Shown here: one piece after another, positions 53,314-62,672 of the stretch
Layout of the letters: the number at the start of each line of letters is the position of its first letter
Numbering within the stretch: position 1 is the stretch's first letter
DNA from: an uncultured Muribaculaceae bacterium
GTDB taxonomy: Bacteria; Bacteroidota; Bacteroidia; Bacteroidales; Muribaculaceae
Assembly: GCA_947628305.1 (NCBI GenBank)
Contig: CANQZG010000007.1
Span: 62,001 to 126,000 of the forward strand
DNA length: 64,000 nt
Direction of reading: 5' to 3'
Notes under the pieces: generated by a model
What the model saw: the letters and a program-made list of their open reading frames with translations, nothing else
Told to the model about the DNA's origin: nothing
Database searches by the model: none
Position numbers and translations under genes: made by a program

Positions 53314-54348
53314 ATGAGAATCAGTGTGATAAAATACATATTAGTGATTGCGGTGGCGTTGATGTCAACCTCGTGCCACAAGGTCGAGGAGTTTGCCGAT
53401 GACCCTCGGGGTAATTTCGAGGCTCTGTGGACAATCCTTGACGAGCATTATTGTTTCTTTGAGGAGAAAGGTGTGGACTGGGATGCGGTGCATGACCGCT
53501 ATGCCCGGCGTGTCAGCGACGAGATGACACGTGAGGAACTGTTTAATGTATGTTCCGAGATGCTTGCCGAACTTAGGGACGGTCACACCAATCTATCATC
53601 ACCGTTCAATACATCCTACTACCGTCAATGGTGGAGTGATTATCCGCAGAATTACAATGAACGGCTTATCCAGCAATACTATTTCAATTTCAACTATCTG
53701 TCAACCGGGGGATGTGATTACGGACTGTTAAACGAAAATGTCGGATACATACGCTACGGTTCGTTCTCCTATACCCCCGGAGACGGGAATATTGACAATA
53801 TACTCTATTATCTGCGTGGGGCGCAGGCCTTGATTTTTGATGTCAGGGACAATGGAGGCGGAAACATGACTAACGTCGAGAAATGGGTGTCGCGTTTTAT
53901 CGGGCAACCGATTCTCGCAGGATATATCTCCCATAAGACCGGGCCTGGGCATAACGATTTCTCCGAGCCGTTTCCCTATAATTATAATCCGGCGCAATTG
54001 GGCCGTATAAGATGGGGAAAACCTGTTATCGTGCTCACCAACCGCAGTACGTTCAGCGCGGCCAACAACTTTGTGTCGGTTATGAAGTTGATACCGGGTG
54101 TCACTATTGTAGGGGCGACAACTGGTGGAGGCAGTGGCATGCCGTTTAATTCAGAACTTCCAAACGGATGGAGCATCAGGTTCTCGGCCTGTTCGGTTCT
54201 CGATGCCGATGGGCATACGACCGAGAACGGGGTAGAGCCTACCGAAGGCTGCGCCGTGGACATGAATCCGCAAGCAGCTCTCAACGGTCATGACACCATT
54301 CTCGACTTTGCAATCAACCTCGTTCAGTCGGGCACACTTGACCGTTGA
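53314..54348 (+). CDS. S41-family peptidase lipoprotein
   Basis: 344 residues. Lipoprotein signal ending ALMSTSC (Cys21). A helical N-terminal bundle (NFEALWTILDEHYCFFEEKG ... LFNVCSEMLAELRDGHTNLSS) is followed by the S41 tail-specific protease core: NVGYIRYGSF, ALIFDVRDNGGGNM, VLTNRSTFSAANNFVSVM (nucleophile Ser in RSTFSAAN) and GATTGGGSGMPFNSELPNG. There is no PDZ domain, so it is the short C-terminal-processing-like type. It follows DUF3316 by 13 bp, so likely part of the same unit. Confidence 0.88.
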   Translation: MRISVIKYILVIAVALMSTSCHKVEEFADDPRGNFEALWTILDEHYCFFEEKGVDWDAVHDRYARRVSDEMTREELFNVCSEMLAELRDGHTNLSSPFNTSYYRQWWSDYPQNYNERLIQQYYFNFNYLSTGGCDYGLLNENVGYIRYGSFSYTPGDGNIDNILYYLRGAQALIFDVRDNGGGNMTNVEKWVSRFIGQPILAGYISHKTGPGHNDFSEPFPYNYNPAQLGRIRWGKPVIVLTNRSTFSAANNFVSVMKLIPGVTIVGATTGGGSGMPFNSELPNGWSIRFSACSVLDADGHTTENGVEPTEGCAVDMNPQAALNGHDTILDFAINLVQSGTLDR

Positions 54349-54361
54349 TTGTGTCAATGAT

Positions 54362-54403
54362 AAACAATAAAGGGAAGACCGTTCGGTCTTCCCTTTATTG
54401 TTT
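54362..54403. terminator. Bidirectional terminator between S41 and porin genes
   Basis: A 19-bp perfect stem (54362-54380 / 54385-54403; starts AAACAATAAAGGGAAGACC) with loop GTTC, between convergent genes. Confidence 0.85.
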
Positions 54404-54414
54404 GATGGTGTGTT

Positions 54415-54960
54415 TTAAAAATTGTAGTGCATACCCAGCGACAAGTTCATGCTGCTGAAGTCGAAACCGAACGTCTCGGGATAACCGGCATCTTTTGCGG
54501 TATCGTTGCCACCGCTGTAACCCAGGAATCCGAAGTGGGCGAGCAATGTGAATTTATCGTTTACTTTGAACGATACGCCCGGCTTGAAACCGATGCTGTA
54601 AAGTACTACGGTATCGGATGACTTTCCGTCATATTTGGCCTTTCCGAATCCGAGGCCGAATCCGCCGTCAACAAAAAGATTCACCCGGTTGTCAGCACAG
54701 CTGTAATAGGTGTAACGGGCGTATGGCCTTATTGCGAATACATTTGTTGAGAGGCCGTCGTCATATTTGTAATTATAGGCGAGTTCACCGCCGATAGCCC
54801 ATTTGGAGTTTAATTCATAACCGATTTCAGGGGCGATTGTCAGATTGGTCTCGTTTTCTGATGTGTTTCGGTTAAGGCCTATAGAACCACCGAGATACAG
54901 TTGGGCAGATGCGCTGATTGAAGCAGCTAACATGATTGCAATTGCTAAAAACTTTTTCAT
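54415..54960 (-). CDS. Outer-membrane beta-barrel protein (porin-like)
   Basis: 181 residues with signal peptide (MKKFLAIAIMLAASISASAQ). Mature part is an eight-strand-type barrel with repeated aromatic-girdle strands (YLGGSIGLNRNTSENETN, LTIAPEIGYELNSKWAIGGE, YARYTYYSCADNRVNLFVDG) ending LSLGMHYNF, the terminal Phe needed for assembly. This is the common Bacteroidetes 'outer membrane beta-barrel' (OMP_b-brl) family; ligand unknown. Single gene. Confidence 0.85.
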   Translation of the reverse strand: MKKFLAIAIMLAASISASAQLYLGGSIGLNRNTSENETNLTIAPEIGYELNSKWAIGGELAYNYKYDDGLSTNVFAIRPYARYTYYSCADNRVNLFVDGGFGLGFGKAKYDGKSSDTVVLYSIGFKPGVSFKVNDKFTLLAHFGFLGYSGGNDTAKDAGYPETFGFDFSSMNLSLGMHYNF

Positions 54961-55240
54961 AATGTTTTATTTTAATGTTTCAAATGCGTGACAAATTTAT
55001 ACATAATATTTTAATTAACTAAATTTTGGTTAACAATAGGACATTTATAGGGAAAAATCTACAAAATAGGATTTCTATTATAACTATGACATCTTCTGAC
55101 GGGATATTTAAATGAAAGTGTGATGTGGCGGTAAAAGCAAAAAATGACGTGATTGTGTGAGTGTATGTTAAATTGGTAGCTATTGTGTTAAAATCATGTT
55201 AAGAAACATAGCTACGTATTGCTATTTAGAAATAAGGTAT

Positions 55241-55318
55241 TATCTTTGTATCAGTTTTTCATGGTATTAGATTTAAGGTAAGAAGATTATTCGTCGTGAC
55301 GACGAGTAATTTTTTTTG
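55241..55318 (+). ncRNA. Candidate small RNA or leader (promoter plus terminator, no gene)
   Basis: ATTG (55218-55221), 19-nt spacer and TATCTTTG (55241-55248) form a promoter. About 38 nt later comes ATTATTCGTCG (55286-55296) / CGACGAGTAAT (55300-55310) with a 3-nt loop and eight T's (55311-55318), a strong intrinsic terminator. The predicted RNA is about 63 nt. It contains a six-codon frame (ATG at 55261 region, MVLDLR) before the hairpin, so it could be an attenuator-like leader whose gene was displaced by the repeat, or a small RNA. Confidence 0.5.
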
Positions 55319-55365
55319 TATATAAGAGTATGTTTTGGATTTAACAGTCGGAAATTTTTATGCGG

Positions 55366-55555
55366 AGTCTTGAGATGATTTTGGCCATGCAGCCGAGGGA
55401 GCGATGCGGGCATCGTGACCGAGGCAAAGGGGCAAAAGCGTCCAAGAGACCGCATATATGACTCCTTGACGGCATCTTCCGGCCATTTCCGCGTCTCTCG
55501 TTCGTTATGTATCTCGATACATTCCTCTCTCGGAGACCCGGAACTGTCTCGAAAC
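55366..55555. repeat. GC-rich dispersed repeat, long form
   Basis: AGTCTTGAG (55366), 25-nt core identical to 13243-13267 (55397-55421), CCAAGA (55442), then an extra ~105 bp with the palindrome ATGTAT-CTCG-ATACAT (55507-55522) inside outer arms GTCTC...GAGAC, and the shared end GTCTCGAAAC (55546-55555). Confidence 0.75.
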
Positions 55556-55600
55556 CTGCCTATAAAAATTCGACTGTTAAATTCAAATATACTCTAAGTG

Positions 55601-56518
55601 TCATTGTGATTTCAGGGCGTTGCGAAGAAGGTCGGTGAACTGATAGTTTTTCAGTCCCCATCGCGGGGAGATGAGTAGTTCGTCGGGAGATTGGGACACA
55701 AAACGTTCTATCGCTATATCCGGGTGAATACGATGTATGATTTTGACGCATAGTGTGATATATTCATCAACAGTGAATTCTTTCAACTGAATTTCGCCTG
55801 ATGACACGGCTTGGGCGAGTCGTGTCCCCTTGATGACTTGGAGTTGATGTATTTTTAATGTGTCGATTGGAAGGGTGTTTATGCGGTCGATGGTTGTCAG
55901 CATCATCTCCTCCGACTCTCCCGGGAGTCCCATTATAATGTGTAGGCCAACGGGTATACCGGCGTTATGGGTTCTTGTGACGGCATCCAATGTGTCGCTC
56001 CAGGTGTGGCATCGGTTGACGATTCCAAGGGTGGAGTCATGGGCGCTTTCCGCACCATATTCAATCATGATGAAGTTCTCCTCATCCCTTAGCTGTTTTA
56101 GCTCATCGAGCAATTCTTGAGGCATACAGTCGGGTCGTGTGCCTATGATTAATCCGACTACACCGTCAACGGTGAGAGCCTCGCGGTATAGTGACAACAA
56201 GTGTGGTATCTCTCCGTGGGTATTGGTGTAGGCCTGGAAGTATGCGAGATATTTCATCTCGGGATATTTGCGGGCAAAGAATTTTTTGCCCTTGTTTAGC
56301 TGCTGCGACACTGACAGGGCGGGGGCGCAATATCCCGGATTGAATGACTGATTGTTACAATAGATGCATCCACCCGTACCTTTTGTGCCGTCACGGTTGG
56401 GGCATGTGAAACCGGCATTGACTGTTATTTTCTGTATTTTACAGTTGAAATGACGGGCGAGGAAATCGCTGAAATCGCGGTAGTGTGGTGGTGTCATAGG
56501 CGGGAACAACGGTTGCAT
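55601..56518 (-). CDS. Radical SAM protein, YhcC family (TIGR01212)
   Basis: 305 residues. Cluster motif [19 protein letters not shown], with the CxxxxxxxxxCxxC spacing of the YhcC/TIGR01212 group, then [56 protein letters not shown] and [20 protein letters not shown]. Substrate unknown; a tRNA or other modification is possible. Its start lies inside aroC (25-nt overlap), so the two are translated together. It lacks a promoter of its own. Confidence 0.9.
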   Translation of the reverse strand: MQPLFPPMTPPHYRDFSDFLARHFNCKIQKITVNAGFTCPNRDGTKGTGGCIYCNNQSFNPGYCAPALSVSQQLNKGKKFFARKYPEMKYLAYFQAYTNTHGEIPHLLSLYREALTVDGVVGLIIGTRPDCMPQELLDELKQLRDEENFIMIEYGAESAHDSTLGIVNRCHTWSDTLDAVTRTHNAGIPVGLHIIMGLPGESEEMMLTTIDRINTLPIDTLKIHQLQVIKGTRLAQAVSSGEIQLKEFTVDEYITLCVKIIHRIHPDIAIERFVSQSPDELLISPRWGLKNYQFTDLLRNALKSQ

Positions 56519-57567
56519 AGGAAAGCGTCAAGAATAACCATAGCTGCCTTGGCTTCTACGATGGGGACTGCGCGGGGGAGTACGCACGGGTCGTGACGGC
56601 CACGTGCATGCAGTGTCACCTCCTCACCGCTGTCATTGACGGTGGCGATGTCGCGTAAAAGTGTCGCTACGGGTTTGAACGCCACGCGGAAATATATATC
56701 GGCTCCGTTGGATATGCCCCCTTGTATTCCACCTGAATGATTAGTGAGTGTGGAGATGTCTCCTTGGTGATTGGTGAATCTGTCGTTCATTTCGCTGCCG
56801 AGGCGGCCGCATTGGTTGAATCCCATCCCATAGTCAAATCCCTTGGCCGCGTTTATGCTCAACATGGCTGCTCCGAGTGCGGCATGCAGTTTGTATGCTT
56901 CAGGTTCGCCCAGTCCGGCGGGGACTCCTTTTATCACGCATGTTATGACACCGCCTATGGTGTCGCCGGCCTGTTTGACACGCATAATCAGAGATTCCAT
57001 CTCTTTTGCGGTTTCCGGGTCGGGGCATCTGACCGGGTTGCTCTCAATCAGGGCCGGGTTATATTGATGGTAATCGGCGTTAAGTTCAATAGACCCGACT
57101 TGGGAGGTGTAGGCATATATCACGATACCGTAATGAGAGAGGACTTGTCGGGCGAATGCACCTGCAACGACCGTCGGGATTGTGGTGCGTGCCGATGAAC
57201 GGCCGCCACCCCGGTGGTCGCGTATTCCGTATTTTGTCTGGGTGGTGAAGTCGGCATGTGATGGTCGGAAAGTGTGCCTGATGTTCTCATAGTCGGTCGA
57301 GTGCTGGTCCTCGTTACGTACGATAAATCCGATTGGTGCGCCGGTTGTCACTCCATCCATCAATCCTGACAGGATTTCTACCCGGTCTTTCTCGTCGCGG
57401 GCGGTGACAATGGCCGATTGCCCGGGTCGGCGACGGTCAAGTTCATGCTGCACGGTGTCAAGGTCGATTTTCACCCCTGCGGGCATGCCGTCAATGACTC
57501 CCCCGATGGCTGTCCCATGACTTTCCCCGAATGTCGTCAATCGGAATATTTTCCCTGATGTGTTCAT
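56494..57567 (-). CDS. aroC: Chorismate synthase
   Basis: 357 residues. Last step of the shikimate route, EPSP to chorismate, using reduced FMN. Seen: [97 protein letters not shown] and [20 protein letters not shown]. Lies between ybaK (2-bp gap upstream) and the overlapping radical SAM gene; the operon order is ybaK-aroC-radical SAM. Confidence 0.96.
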   Translation of the reverse strand: MNTSGKIFRLTTFGESHGTAIGGVIDGMPAGVKIDLDTVQHELDRRRPGQSAIVTARDEKDRVEILSGLMDGVTTGAPIGFIVRNEDQHSTDYENIRHTFRPSHADFTTQTKYGIRDHRGGGRSSARTTIPTVVAGAFARQVLSHYGIVIYAYTSQVGSIELNADYHQYNPALIESNPVRCPDPETAKEMESLIMRVKQAGDTIGGVITCVIKGVPAGLGEPEAYKLHAALGAAMLSINAAKGFDYGMGFNQCGRLGSEMNDRFTNHQGDISTLTNHSGGIQGGISNGADIYFRVAFKPVATLLRDIATVNDSGEEVTLHARGRHDPCVLPRAVPIVEAKAAMVILDAFLCNRCSRL

Positions 57568-57569
57568 CT

Positions 57570-58064
57570 TCAGTCTATAATGGTGTCTGTCGCGATGTCG
57601 GCGACTGTGCCGTTTGTATATGTGATAAGTTCATTAGGGTCAACGGCAAGTTGCAGCCCGCGTTGTCCTGCGCTGACGAAAATACGGTCAAAGTCCTGTG
57701 CCGTTGTATGATAAAATGTGGGGAACGGCTTTTTCATCCCGATTGGGGAGCACCCTCCGCGTATATATCCGGTCAACGGCAACAGTTCTTTCATCGGTAT
57801 CATCTCGGCTTTCTTTGAGCCGGCTGCCTTGGCCGCTTTCTTGAGGTCAACCTCGCGGTTTCCGGGGATGACGCATACAAAATAACCCGTTCTGTCGCCG
57901 TGTAGCACAAGTGTCTTGAACACACGGTTGATGTCCTCGCCAAGCTCGGCGGCGACATGTCCCGCGGCGAGGTCGTTTTCATCCACACGGTACGGTATCA
58001 GGCTGTAGCTGATTTTAGCCCTGTCGAGAAGTCGTGCTGCGTTGGTTTTGGCTATTTTATCCAT
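57570..58064 (-). CDS. ybaK: Cys-tRNA(Pro)/Cys-tRNA(Cys) deacylase YbaK
   Basis: 164 residues. Hydrolyses mischarged aminoacyl-tRNAs in trans. INS superfamily: [55 protein letters not shown] (catalytic Lys region), [16 protein letters not shown] and [20 protein letters not shown]. First gene of the three-gene leftward operon; a minus-strand TAAGTTTG box (58084-58091) lies 20 bp before it. Confidence 0.93.
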   Translation of the reverse strand: MDKIAKTNAARLLDRAKISYSLIPYRVDENDLAAGHVAAELGEDINRVFKTLVLHGDRTGYFVCVIPGNREVDLKKAAKAAGSKKAEMIPMKELLPLTGYIRGGCSPIGMKKPFPTFYHTTAQDFDRIFVSAGQRGLQLAVDPNELITYTNGTVADIATDTIID

Positions 58065-58083
58065 AGATGTACCTTTGTGGATG

Positions 58084-58121
58084 CAAACTTAGCTAAAATC
58101 AATGAAATTTTAGTAGCTTTG
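58084..58121. promoter_or_regulatory. Divergent promoters of ybaK and the ABC importer
   Basis: Minus-strand TAAGTTTG at 58084-58091 and plus-strand TAGCTTTG at 58114-58121 share a 76-bp spacer. Another plus-strand TACCTTTG at 58070-58077 is too far back to choose between. No cobalamin riboswitch or Fur-like palindrome is visible. Confidence 0.5.
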
Positions 58122-58140
58122 TGTCCAAAATTGTGGCACT

Positions 58141-59268
58141 ATGAGAAAAATATTATCTTATATTACAGTGCTTTTTATGACTGGAATCTTAATTCAGTCA
58201 TGCAAAGGTAACTCCGGCGGTGACGGGGAGGCAGTGGCCGGCGATACGCTGACCACCGAGGCTTCGTTGCTGACAATTGTCGACCATGGAGGTTACACAA
58301 TCGTTGATGTCGCCGACCCGTGGAATGACTCTACAAGACTGGCCCGTTATGTCATTGTCCCGCGTGACTCGGCCCTGCCTGACGTTCTACCGGATGGGAC
58401 ATTGATAAGGACTCCTGTGGAGAATGCTGTGGTGTATTCCTCGGTCCATGCACGCGTTATGCGTGAACTGGGAGGAATCAATGCGGTTAAAGGTGTGGCT
58501 GACGCCGGATATTTCACAATGCCTGAAATTGTCGATGGTTTGAAGAATGGACGTGTCGTTGATGTCGGAAACTCGATGTCGCCTGATGTCGAGAGGATAG
58601 TTGCTTTGTCGCCTGATGCAATCATGGTGTCGCCGTTTCAAAATGCAGGCCACGGCGCGATTGCCGTCCTTGGTGCCCCTGTTGTGGAATGTGCCGATTA
58701 CATGGAGGAGACACCCCTTGGCCGAGCCGAGTGGGTTAAGTTTTTCGGAGAACTGACAGGGCGGCGTTCGGCTGCTGACTCGATATATAATAAGGTTAAG
58801 GCTGATTATCAGTCATTGGCATCGCTTGTCCCCGATGGCGTGCATCGTCCGATGGTTATTACCGAGAAGGTGGCCGACGGTGTGTGGTATGTTCCGGGCG
58901 GTAAGAGCTACATGGCGCGTATGCTGGCTGATGCCGGGGCGGTCTATCCGTGGGTTGACGACACATCGGCGGGGTCGCTCCAACTGGATTTCCCGACAGT
59001 GTTCAATAAGGCGCATGATGCCGACTTTTGGCTGATACGTAACTACGGGCAGGAACTGACACTCGATGCTCTGCGTTCCGATTATAAGCCTAACTCGGAG
59101 TTCAAGGCTTTCACCCATGGTGGTGTGTATGCCTGCAATACCGCTGAATCGACATTGTTTGAAGATTTTCCGTTCCATCCCGAGTCGCTGTTGCGTGAAT
59201 ATATCAATATATTTCATCCGGGATTGACAGGCGATTCGACACTTGTGTATTATAGGAAAGCGAAATGA
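58141..59268 (+). CDS. ABC importer substrate-binding lipoprotein (BtuF/FecB type)
   Basis: 375 residues. Lipoprotein signal LIQSCKGN (Cys21), then a class III periplasmic-binding fold: SVHARVMRELGGINAVKGVA, ALSPDAIMVSPFQNAG, APVVECADYMEETPLGRAEW, PGGKSYMARMLADAGAVYPW and FEDFPFHPESLLREYINIFH. Such proteins deliver cobalamin, heme or ferric siderophores to BtuC-type permeases. The metal-chelate cannot be named. Its stop overlaps the permease start by 4 nt. Confidence 0.9.
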   Translation: MRKILSYITVLFMTGILIQSCKGNSGGDGEAVAGDTLTTEASLLTIVDHGGYTIVDVADPWNDSTRLARYVIVPRDSALPDVLPDGTLIRTPVENAVVYSSVHARVMRELGGINAVKGVADAGYFTMPEIVDGLKNGRVVDVGNSMSPDVERIVALSPDAIMVSPFQNAGHGAIAVLGAPVVECADYMEETPLGRAEWVKFFGELTGRRSAADSIYNKVKADYQSLASLVPDGVHRPMVITEKVADGVWYVPGGKSYMARMLADAGAVYPWVDDTSAGSLQLDFPTVFNKAHDADFWLIRNYGQELTLDALRSDYKPNSEFKAFTHGGVYACNTAESTLFEDFPFHPESLLREYINIFHPGLTGDSTLVYYRKAK

Positions 59269-60302
59269 CATGTAGGCCTGATTCAGGGAAGCGTTCTGTT
59301 ATCGCATTGTCGTTGTTGACGGCCACGGTTGTTATACTTGTGCCCTGTTGCCTTGTGTTCGGGTCGGTTGACATTCCGTTAGGGGAGGTGTGGGCGACGC
59401 TTACGGGGTGTCAGGACAACCGGGTGTGGCATGTCATCGTTATGGAGGCGCGCATCCCCATGGCGGTTACCGCGATGCTTTGCGGGGCGGCCTTGTCGGT
59501 GGCGGGCTTGTTGTTGCAGACAACATTTGACAATCCATTGGCCGGGCCGTCGGTGCTGGGGGTTTCGACCGGCTCGAGCCTTGGTGTGGCTGTGGTGATG
59601 CTCGCCTTGGGTGGCACTGTCGGGGCAGGATGGGGGAGTTATGTAAGTGCGCTCGTCGGTGCGTTTGCAGGCGCATCTCTCGTGCTCGGGTTATTGTTGC
59701 TGTTTTCAAGGTTGGTTAAGTCGACAGCCATGTTGTTGATTGTCGGTATAATGATTGGTTATCTCGCCTCGTCGGTTATATCGTTGCTTAATTTTTTCTC
59801 TACACAAGAGGGGGTGCATTCGTTTGTAATATGGGGATTAGGAAGTTTTTCGGGTGTCTCGTTGGAACGCCTTGCCGTGTTAGCACCTGTGACATTTGTG
59901 TTGCTGATGTCCTCTATATTGCTTGTCAAGCCGTTGAATGCGCTCATGTTGGGGGCGCGGTATGCCGAGAGCCTCGGTGTTGATGTGAGGCGCACACGCC
60001 ACCTGTTATTGGGTCTGTCGGGGGCGTTGACGGCTGTTGTCACGGCGTTCTGCGGGCCGATAGGCTTCATAGGACTTGTGGTGCCGCACATCGCACGTTT
60101 GTGTGTGGGAACATCAAATCATACAGTCCTGTTGCCCGCTACCGCTCTTTGCGGGGCCGCTGTCGCATTGTCATGCGCATTGGTGAGTGTCCTTCCCGGG
60201 GCAGGTGGTGTAATCCCTGTTAACGCCATAACGCCTGTCGTGGGTGTCCCGGTTATAATATATGTTATATTGAACAGGAATAAATTGCACTATTTCAATT
60301 GA
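59265..60302 (+). CDS. ABC importer permease (BtuC/FecCD type)
   Basis: 345 residues, about ten membrane helices. FecCD family: LCGAALSVAGLLLQTTFDNP, LAGPSVLGVSTGSSLGVAVV, NFFSTQEGVHSFVIWGLGSF, CGPIGFIGLVVPHIARLCVG and LPGAGGVIPVNAITPVVGVP. Forms the inner-membrane channel of the importer with the genes on both sides. Confidence 0.94.
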   Translation: MTCRPDSGKRSVIALSLLTATVVILVPCCLVFGSVDIPLGEVWATLTGCQDNRVWHVIVMEARIPMAVTAMLCGAALSVAGLLLQTTFDNPLAGPSVLGVSTGSSLGVAVVMLALGGTVGAGWGSYVSALVGAFAGASLVLGLLLLFSRLVKSTAMLLIVGIMIGYLASSVISLLNFFSTQEGVHSFVIWGLGSFSGVSLERLAVLAPVTFVLLMSSILLVKPLNALMLGARYAESLGVDVRRTRHLLLGLSGALTAVVTAFCGPIGFIGLVVPHIARLCVGTSNHTVLLPATALCGAAVALSCALVSVLPGAGGVIPVNAITPVVGVPVIIYVILNRNKLHYFN

Positions 60303-60304
60303 TT

Positions 60305-61084
60305 ATGTCTGTGGAGCAGCTTTTGACAACTCATAATCTGTCGGTCGGTTACCGGGATAAGACAGTATTGACAGGTATTGACATCCATTTATGCAAGGGT
60401 GAAATGGTGGCGTTGCTTGGTGCGAACGGACGTGGTAAAAGTACACTGCTGCGTACCTTGTCACGTGTGCAACCTCCTGTTTCAGGGGAAATCGAGTTAA
60501 AGGGACGGAATATGTCCTCGTTCTCGTCTTTGGATTTGGCTCGCGTAATCAGTCTCGTATATACTGACCGTACGCAGGCCGGAGCGTTGACCGTCAAGGA
60601 GGTTGTCTCCTTGGGTCGCCAGCCTTACACCGGTTTTTTCGGTCGGCTTGACGCCGAAGACAAGGCAATCGTGTCACAGGCGATTGAGGCGGTCGGTATA
60701 TCAGGTCTGGAGAATCGACACCTGGCTACGCTGTCAGATGGTGAGCGCCAGAAAGCGATGATTGCACGTGCCATCGCGCAGCAAGGGGAGATAATTCTGC
60801 TCGATGAGCCGACGGCGTTCCTTGATGTCGCAAGCCGTCTCGAAATATTTTCTCTGCTTAAAGGACTTGCCCATGAACAGGGTAAGGGAATAGTGGTCTC
60901 CACCCATGATGTCACCGACGTGCTTGAGTGTGCCGACAGTGCATGGATTATTCCCAGCGATGTAGACGGCCTTGTCTGCGGGGATGTATCGAAATTGATT
61001 GACGAAGGGGTTGTGAATGCATTGTTCCCCGGACGTGATATTGTCTTTGACCCTGTGTCCCGGCGTTTTCGCCCCGAGTGTTGA
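60305..61084 (+). CDS. ABC importer ATPase (BtuD/FecE type)
   Basis: 259 residues from the ATG at 60305, two bases after the permease stop; a TTG at 60299 is in frame but less likely. Walker A LLGANGRGKSTLLRTLSRVQ, Q-loop VYTDRTQ, signature LSDGERQKAMIARAIAQQ (LSDGE instead of LSGGQ, common in this family), Walker B IILLDEPTAFLDV and the switch His in VVSTHDVTD. Completes the importer. Confidence 0.93.
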   Translation: MSVEQLLTTHNLSVGYRDKTVLTGIDIHLCKGEMVALLGANGRGKSTLLRTLSRVQPPVSGEIELKGRNMSSFSSLDLARVISLVYTDRTQAGALTVKEVVSLGRQPYTGFFGRLDAEDKAIVSQAIEAVGISGLENRHLATLSDGERQKAMIARAIAQQGEIILLDEPTAFLDVASRLEIFSLLKGLAHEQGKGIVVSTHDVTDVLECADSAWIIPSDVDGLVCGDVSKLIDEGVVNALFPGRDIVFDPVSRRFRPEC

Positions 61085-61137
61085 AAACTTCTGTCAAAAG
61101 AAATTCCCGTAGTGGCGTGTGTTTGATTTTTTCTCGT

Positions 61138-61219
61138 TATCTTTGACTCCGTCGAAGATACTTCCGCTCAACAAAACTCAAGCAAGTTTGGTTTTGTATT
61201 CGACTTATTCGTATCTTTG
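61138..61219 (+). promoter_or_regulatory. Two -7 boxes before tdk
   Basis: TATCTTTG at 61138-61145 and at 61212-61219. The second has TTTG (61187-61190) 21 nt upstream and is the better tdk promoter, 26 bp before the start. The first would give a ~95-nt leader. Confidence 0.5.
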
Positions 61220-61245
61220 ACACCTGTAATCCAACTAATAGAGAG

Positions 61246-61887
61246 ATGAACCGAAAAGGCAAATTATATTTCCGCTATGGAACAATGGGGTCGGCCAAGA
61301 CCGCCTTGTTGCTGACCTCGGCCTACAACTTTGAGGAACGTGGAATGAAATATGTGTGTATGAAGCCTGTTGTCGATACACGCGAGGCCACGAATGTAAT
61401 TAAATCGAGAATCGGTATTTCACGTGAATGCCGTTGGATTTACCATGATACCGATTTATATGAATTGGCACAGGAACTGTTTGAGGCCGAAATGACGGTC
61501 ATAGACTGGTTCCTTGTGGATGAGGCGCAGTTCCTTACGGCAGAACAGGTGGACCAGCTGGCACGGGTGGTTGACGATTTCGGCAGTAATGTGATATGTT
61601 ATGGCTTGCGTACTGATTTTCAAAGCCATCTATTCGAGGGGTCTCGTCGGTTGTTTGAAATCGCCGACACCATCGATGAAATAAAATCGACATGCACCTG
61701 TGGCCGCAAGACAATTATAAACGCACGTATTGACGGGAACGGGGATTTTGTCGAGGAGGGGGCGCAGGTTGAAATCGGCGGGGACGACCGATATATCGCA
61801 GTGTGCCGCAAGTGTTGGCGTAACAAGCGCATAGAGCAGTCGACACGTGATGCATTGCCGTTTCTTGAACTTAAACTACGACGTTAG
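61246..61887 (+). CDS. tdk: Thymidine kinase
   Basis: 213 residues, type II thymidine kinase for pyrimidine salvage. P-loop YFRYGTMGSAKTALLL, Walker B FLVDEAQFL, lasso/substrate loop YGLRTDFQSHLFEGS, then zinc cysteines CTCG (first pair) and CRKC (second pair). Length is normal. Confidence 0.95.
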   Translation: MNRKGKLYFRYGTMGSAKTALLLTSAYNFEERGMKYVCMKPVVDTREATNVIKSRIGISRECRWIYHDTDLYELAQELFEAEMTVIDWFLVDEAQFLTAEQVDQLARVVDDFGSNVICYGLRTDFQSHLFEGSRRLFEIADTIDEIKSTCTCGRKTIINARIDGNGDFVEEGAQVEIGGDDRYIAVCRKCWRNKRIEQSTRDALPFLELKLRR

Positions 61888-61910
61888 GAAAATAGAGGAT
61901 TATTAGACCT

Positions 61911-62672
61911 ATGAGACTTATAAAATATACGGTGTTTGCCGCTTTTATCATGGCATTTTCGTTGGCTGCCACGGCTGTGAATCTTGCCGATGAGACGTTG
62001 AATTACAAGGTGCTCTATAAGTGGGGACTTGTCAACAAGACAGCCGGACGTGCCACTGTCACATTGCGTGGCAATGCAACCCATTACAAGGCTGTCCTTG
62101 TTGGGCGAAGCGAGTCATGGGCCGATAATTTCTACAAATTGCGCGACACGTTGATTTCGACAATGACCCGTGACAATCTGTATCCTGTGCGATATGATAA
62201 AATCGCGCATGAGAACGGGCGTTTCAGTCATGATATAGTGAAATTCACCCGTAGTGGCAATACGTTCACCGGGAATTGTACGCGCCATCGCCGGGGTAAG
62301 AATGACGCATCGACCACCACCCAGACGACGTTGTTGAAGGCCGAGGGTATGACCGTTGACATGCTGAGTGTGTTTTATTATATCCGAACCCTTGATTTCC
62401 TGCGGATGAAAAACGGAGACACAAAGGTTATCAATATATTCTCGGGCAAGAAGAAGGAAAAACTGACAATCACATTCCATGGCAACAAGGTGGTTGATAT
62501 CAACGGAAAGAACCGCACATCTCATTATATCACATTCAAGTTCACGACCGACGGCAAAAAAAGTTCTGACCCGATTAAAGCCTGGATATCGGCTGACGGC
62601 AAGCGAATCCCATTGAAACTTGAGGGGAATCTTAAGGTCGGCAAGATTCAATGTATATACACCGGTTCATGA
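61911..62672 (+). CDS. DUF3108 periplasmic protein
   Basis: 253 residues with signal peptide (to about LAATAVN, residue 24). DUF3108 pattern: LNYKVLYKWGLVNKTAGRAT, FYKLRDTLISTMTRDNLYPV, LSVFYYIRTLDFLRMKNGDT, and KAWISADGKRIPLKLEGNLK. Lipid-binding-like beta fold of unknown function in the Bacteroidetes envelope. Its stop overlaps the next gene (ATGA). Confidence 0.85.
   Translation: MRLIKYTVFAAFIMAFSLAATAVNLADETLNYKVLYKWGLVNKTAGRATVTLRGNATHYKAVLVGRSESWADNFYKLRDTLISTMTRDNLYPVRYDKIAHENGRFSHDIVKFTRSGNTFTGNCTRHRRGKNDASTTTQTTLLKAEGMTVDMLSVFYYIRTLDFLRMKNGDTKVINIFSGKKKEKLTITFHGNKVVDINGKNRTSHYITFKFTTDGKKSSDPIKAWISADGKRIPLKLEGNLKVGKIQCIYTGS

Larger units (their letters stand above)
54961..55600. other. 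640-bp non-coding region
   Basis: No convincing gene. The left part (to about 55240) is A+T-rich with nothing recognisable; then the promoter-terminator pair 55241-55318, then the GC-rich repeat 55366-55555 ending 45 bp before the radical SAM stop. The 60-residue frames across 55273-55597 are produced by the repeat. Confidence 0.7.

Noticed and set aside
58084-58140. Cobalamin riboswitch before the BtuF-type gene
   Set aside because: Only a 76-bp spacer and no B12-box-like sequence; substrate left open.
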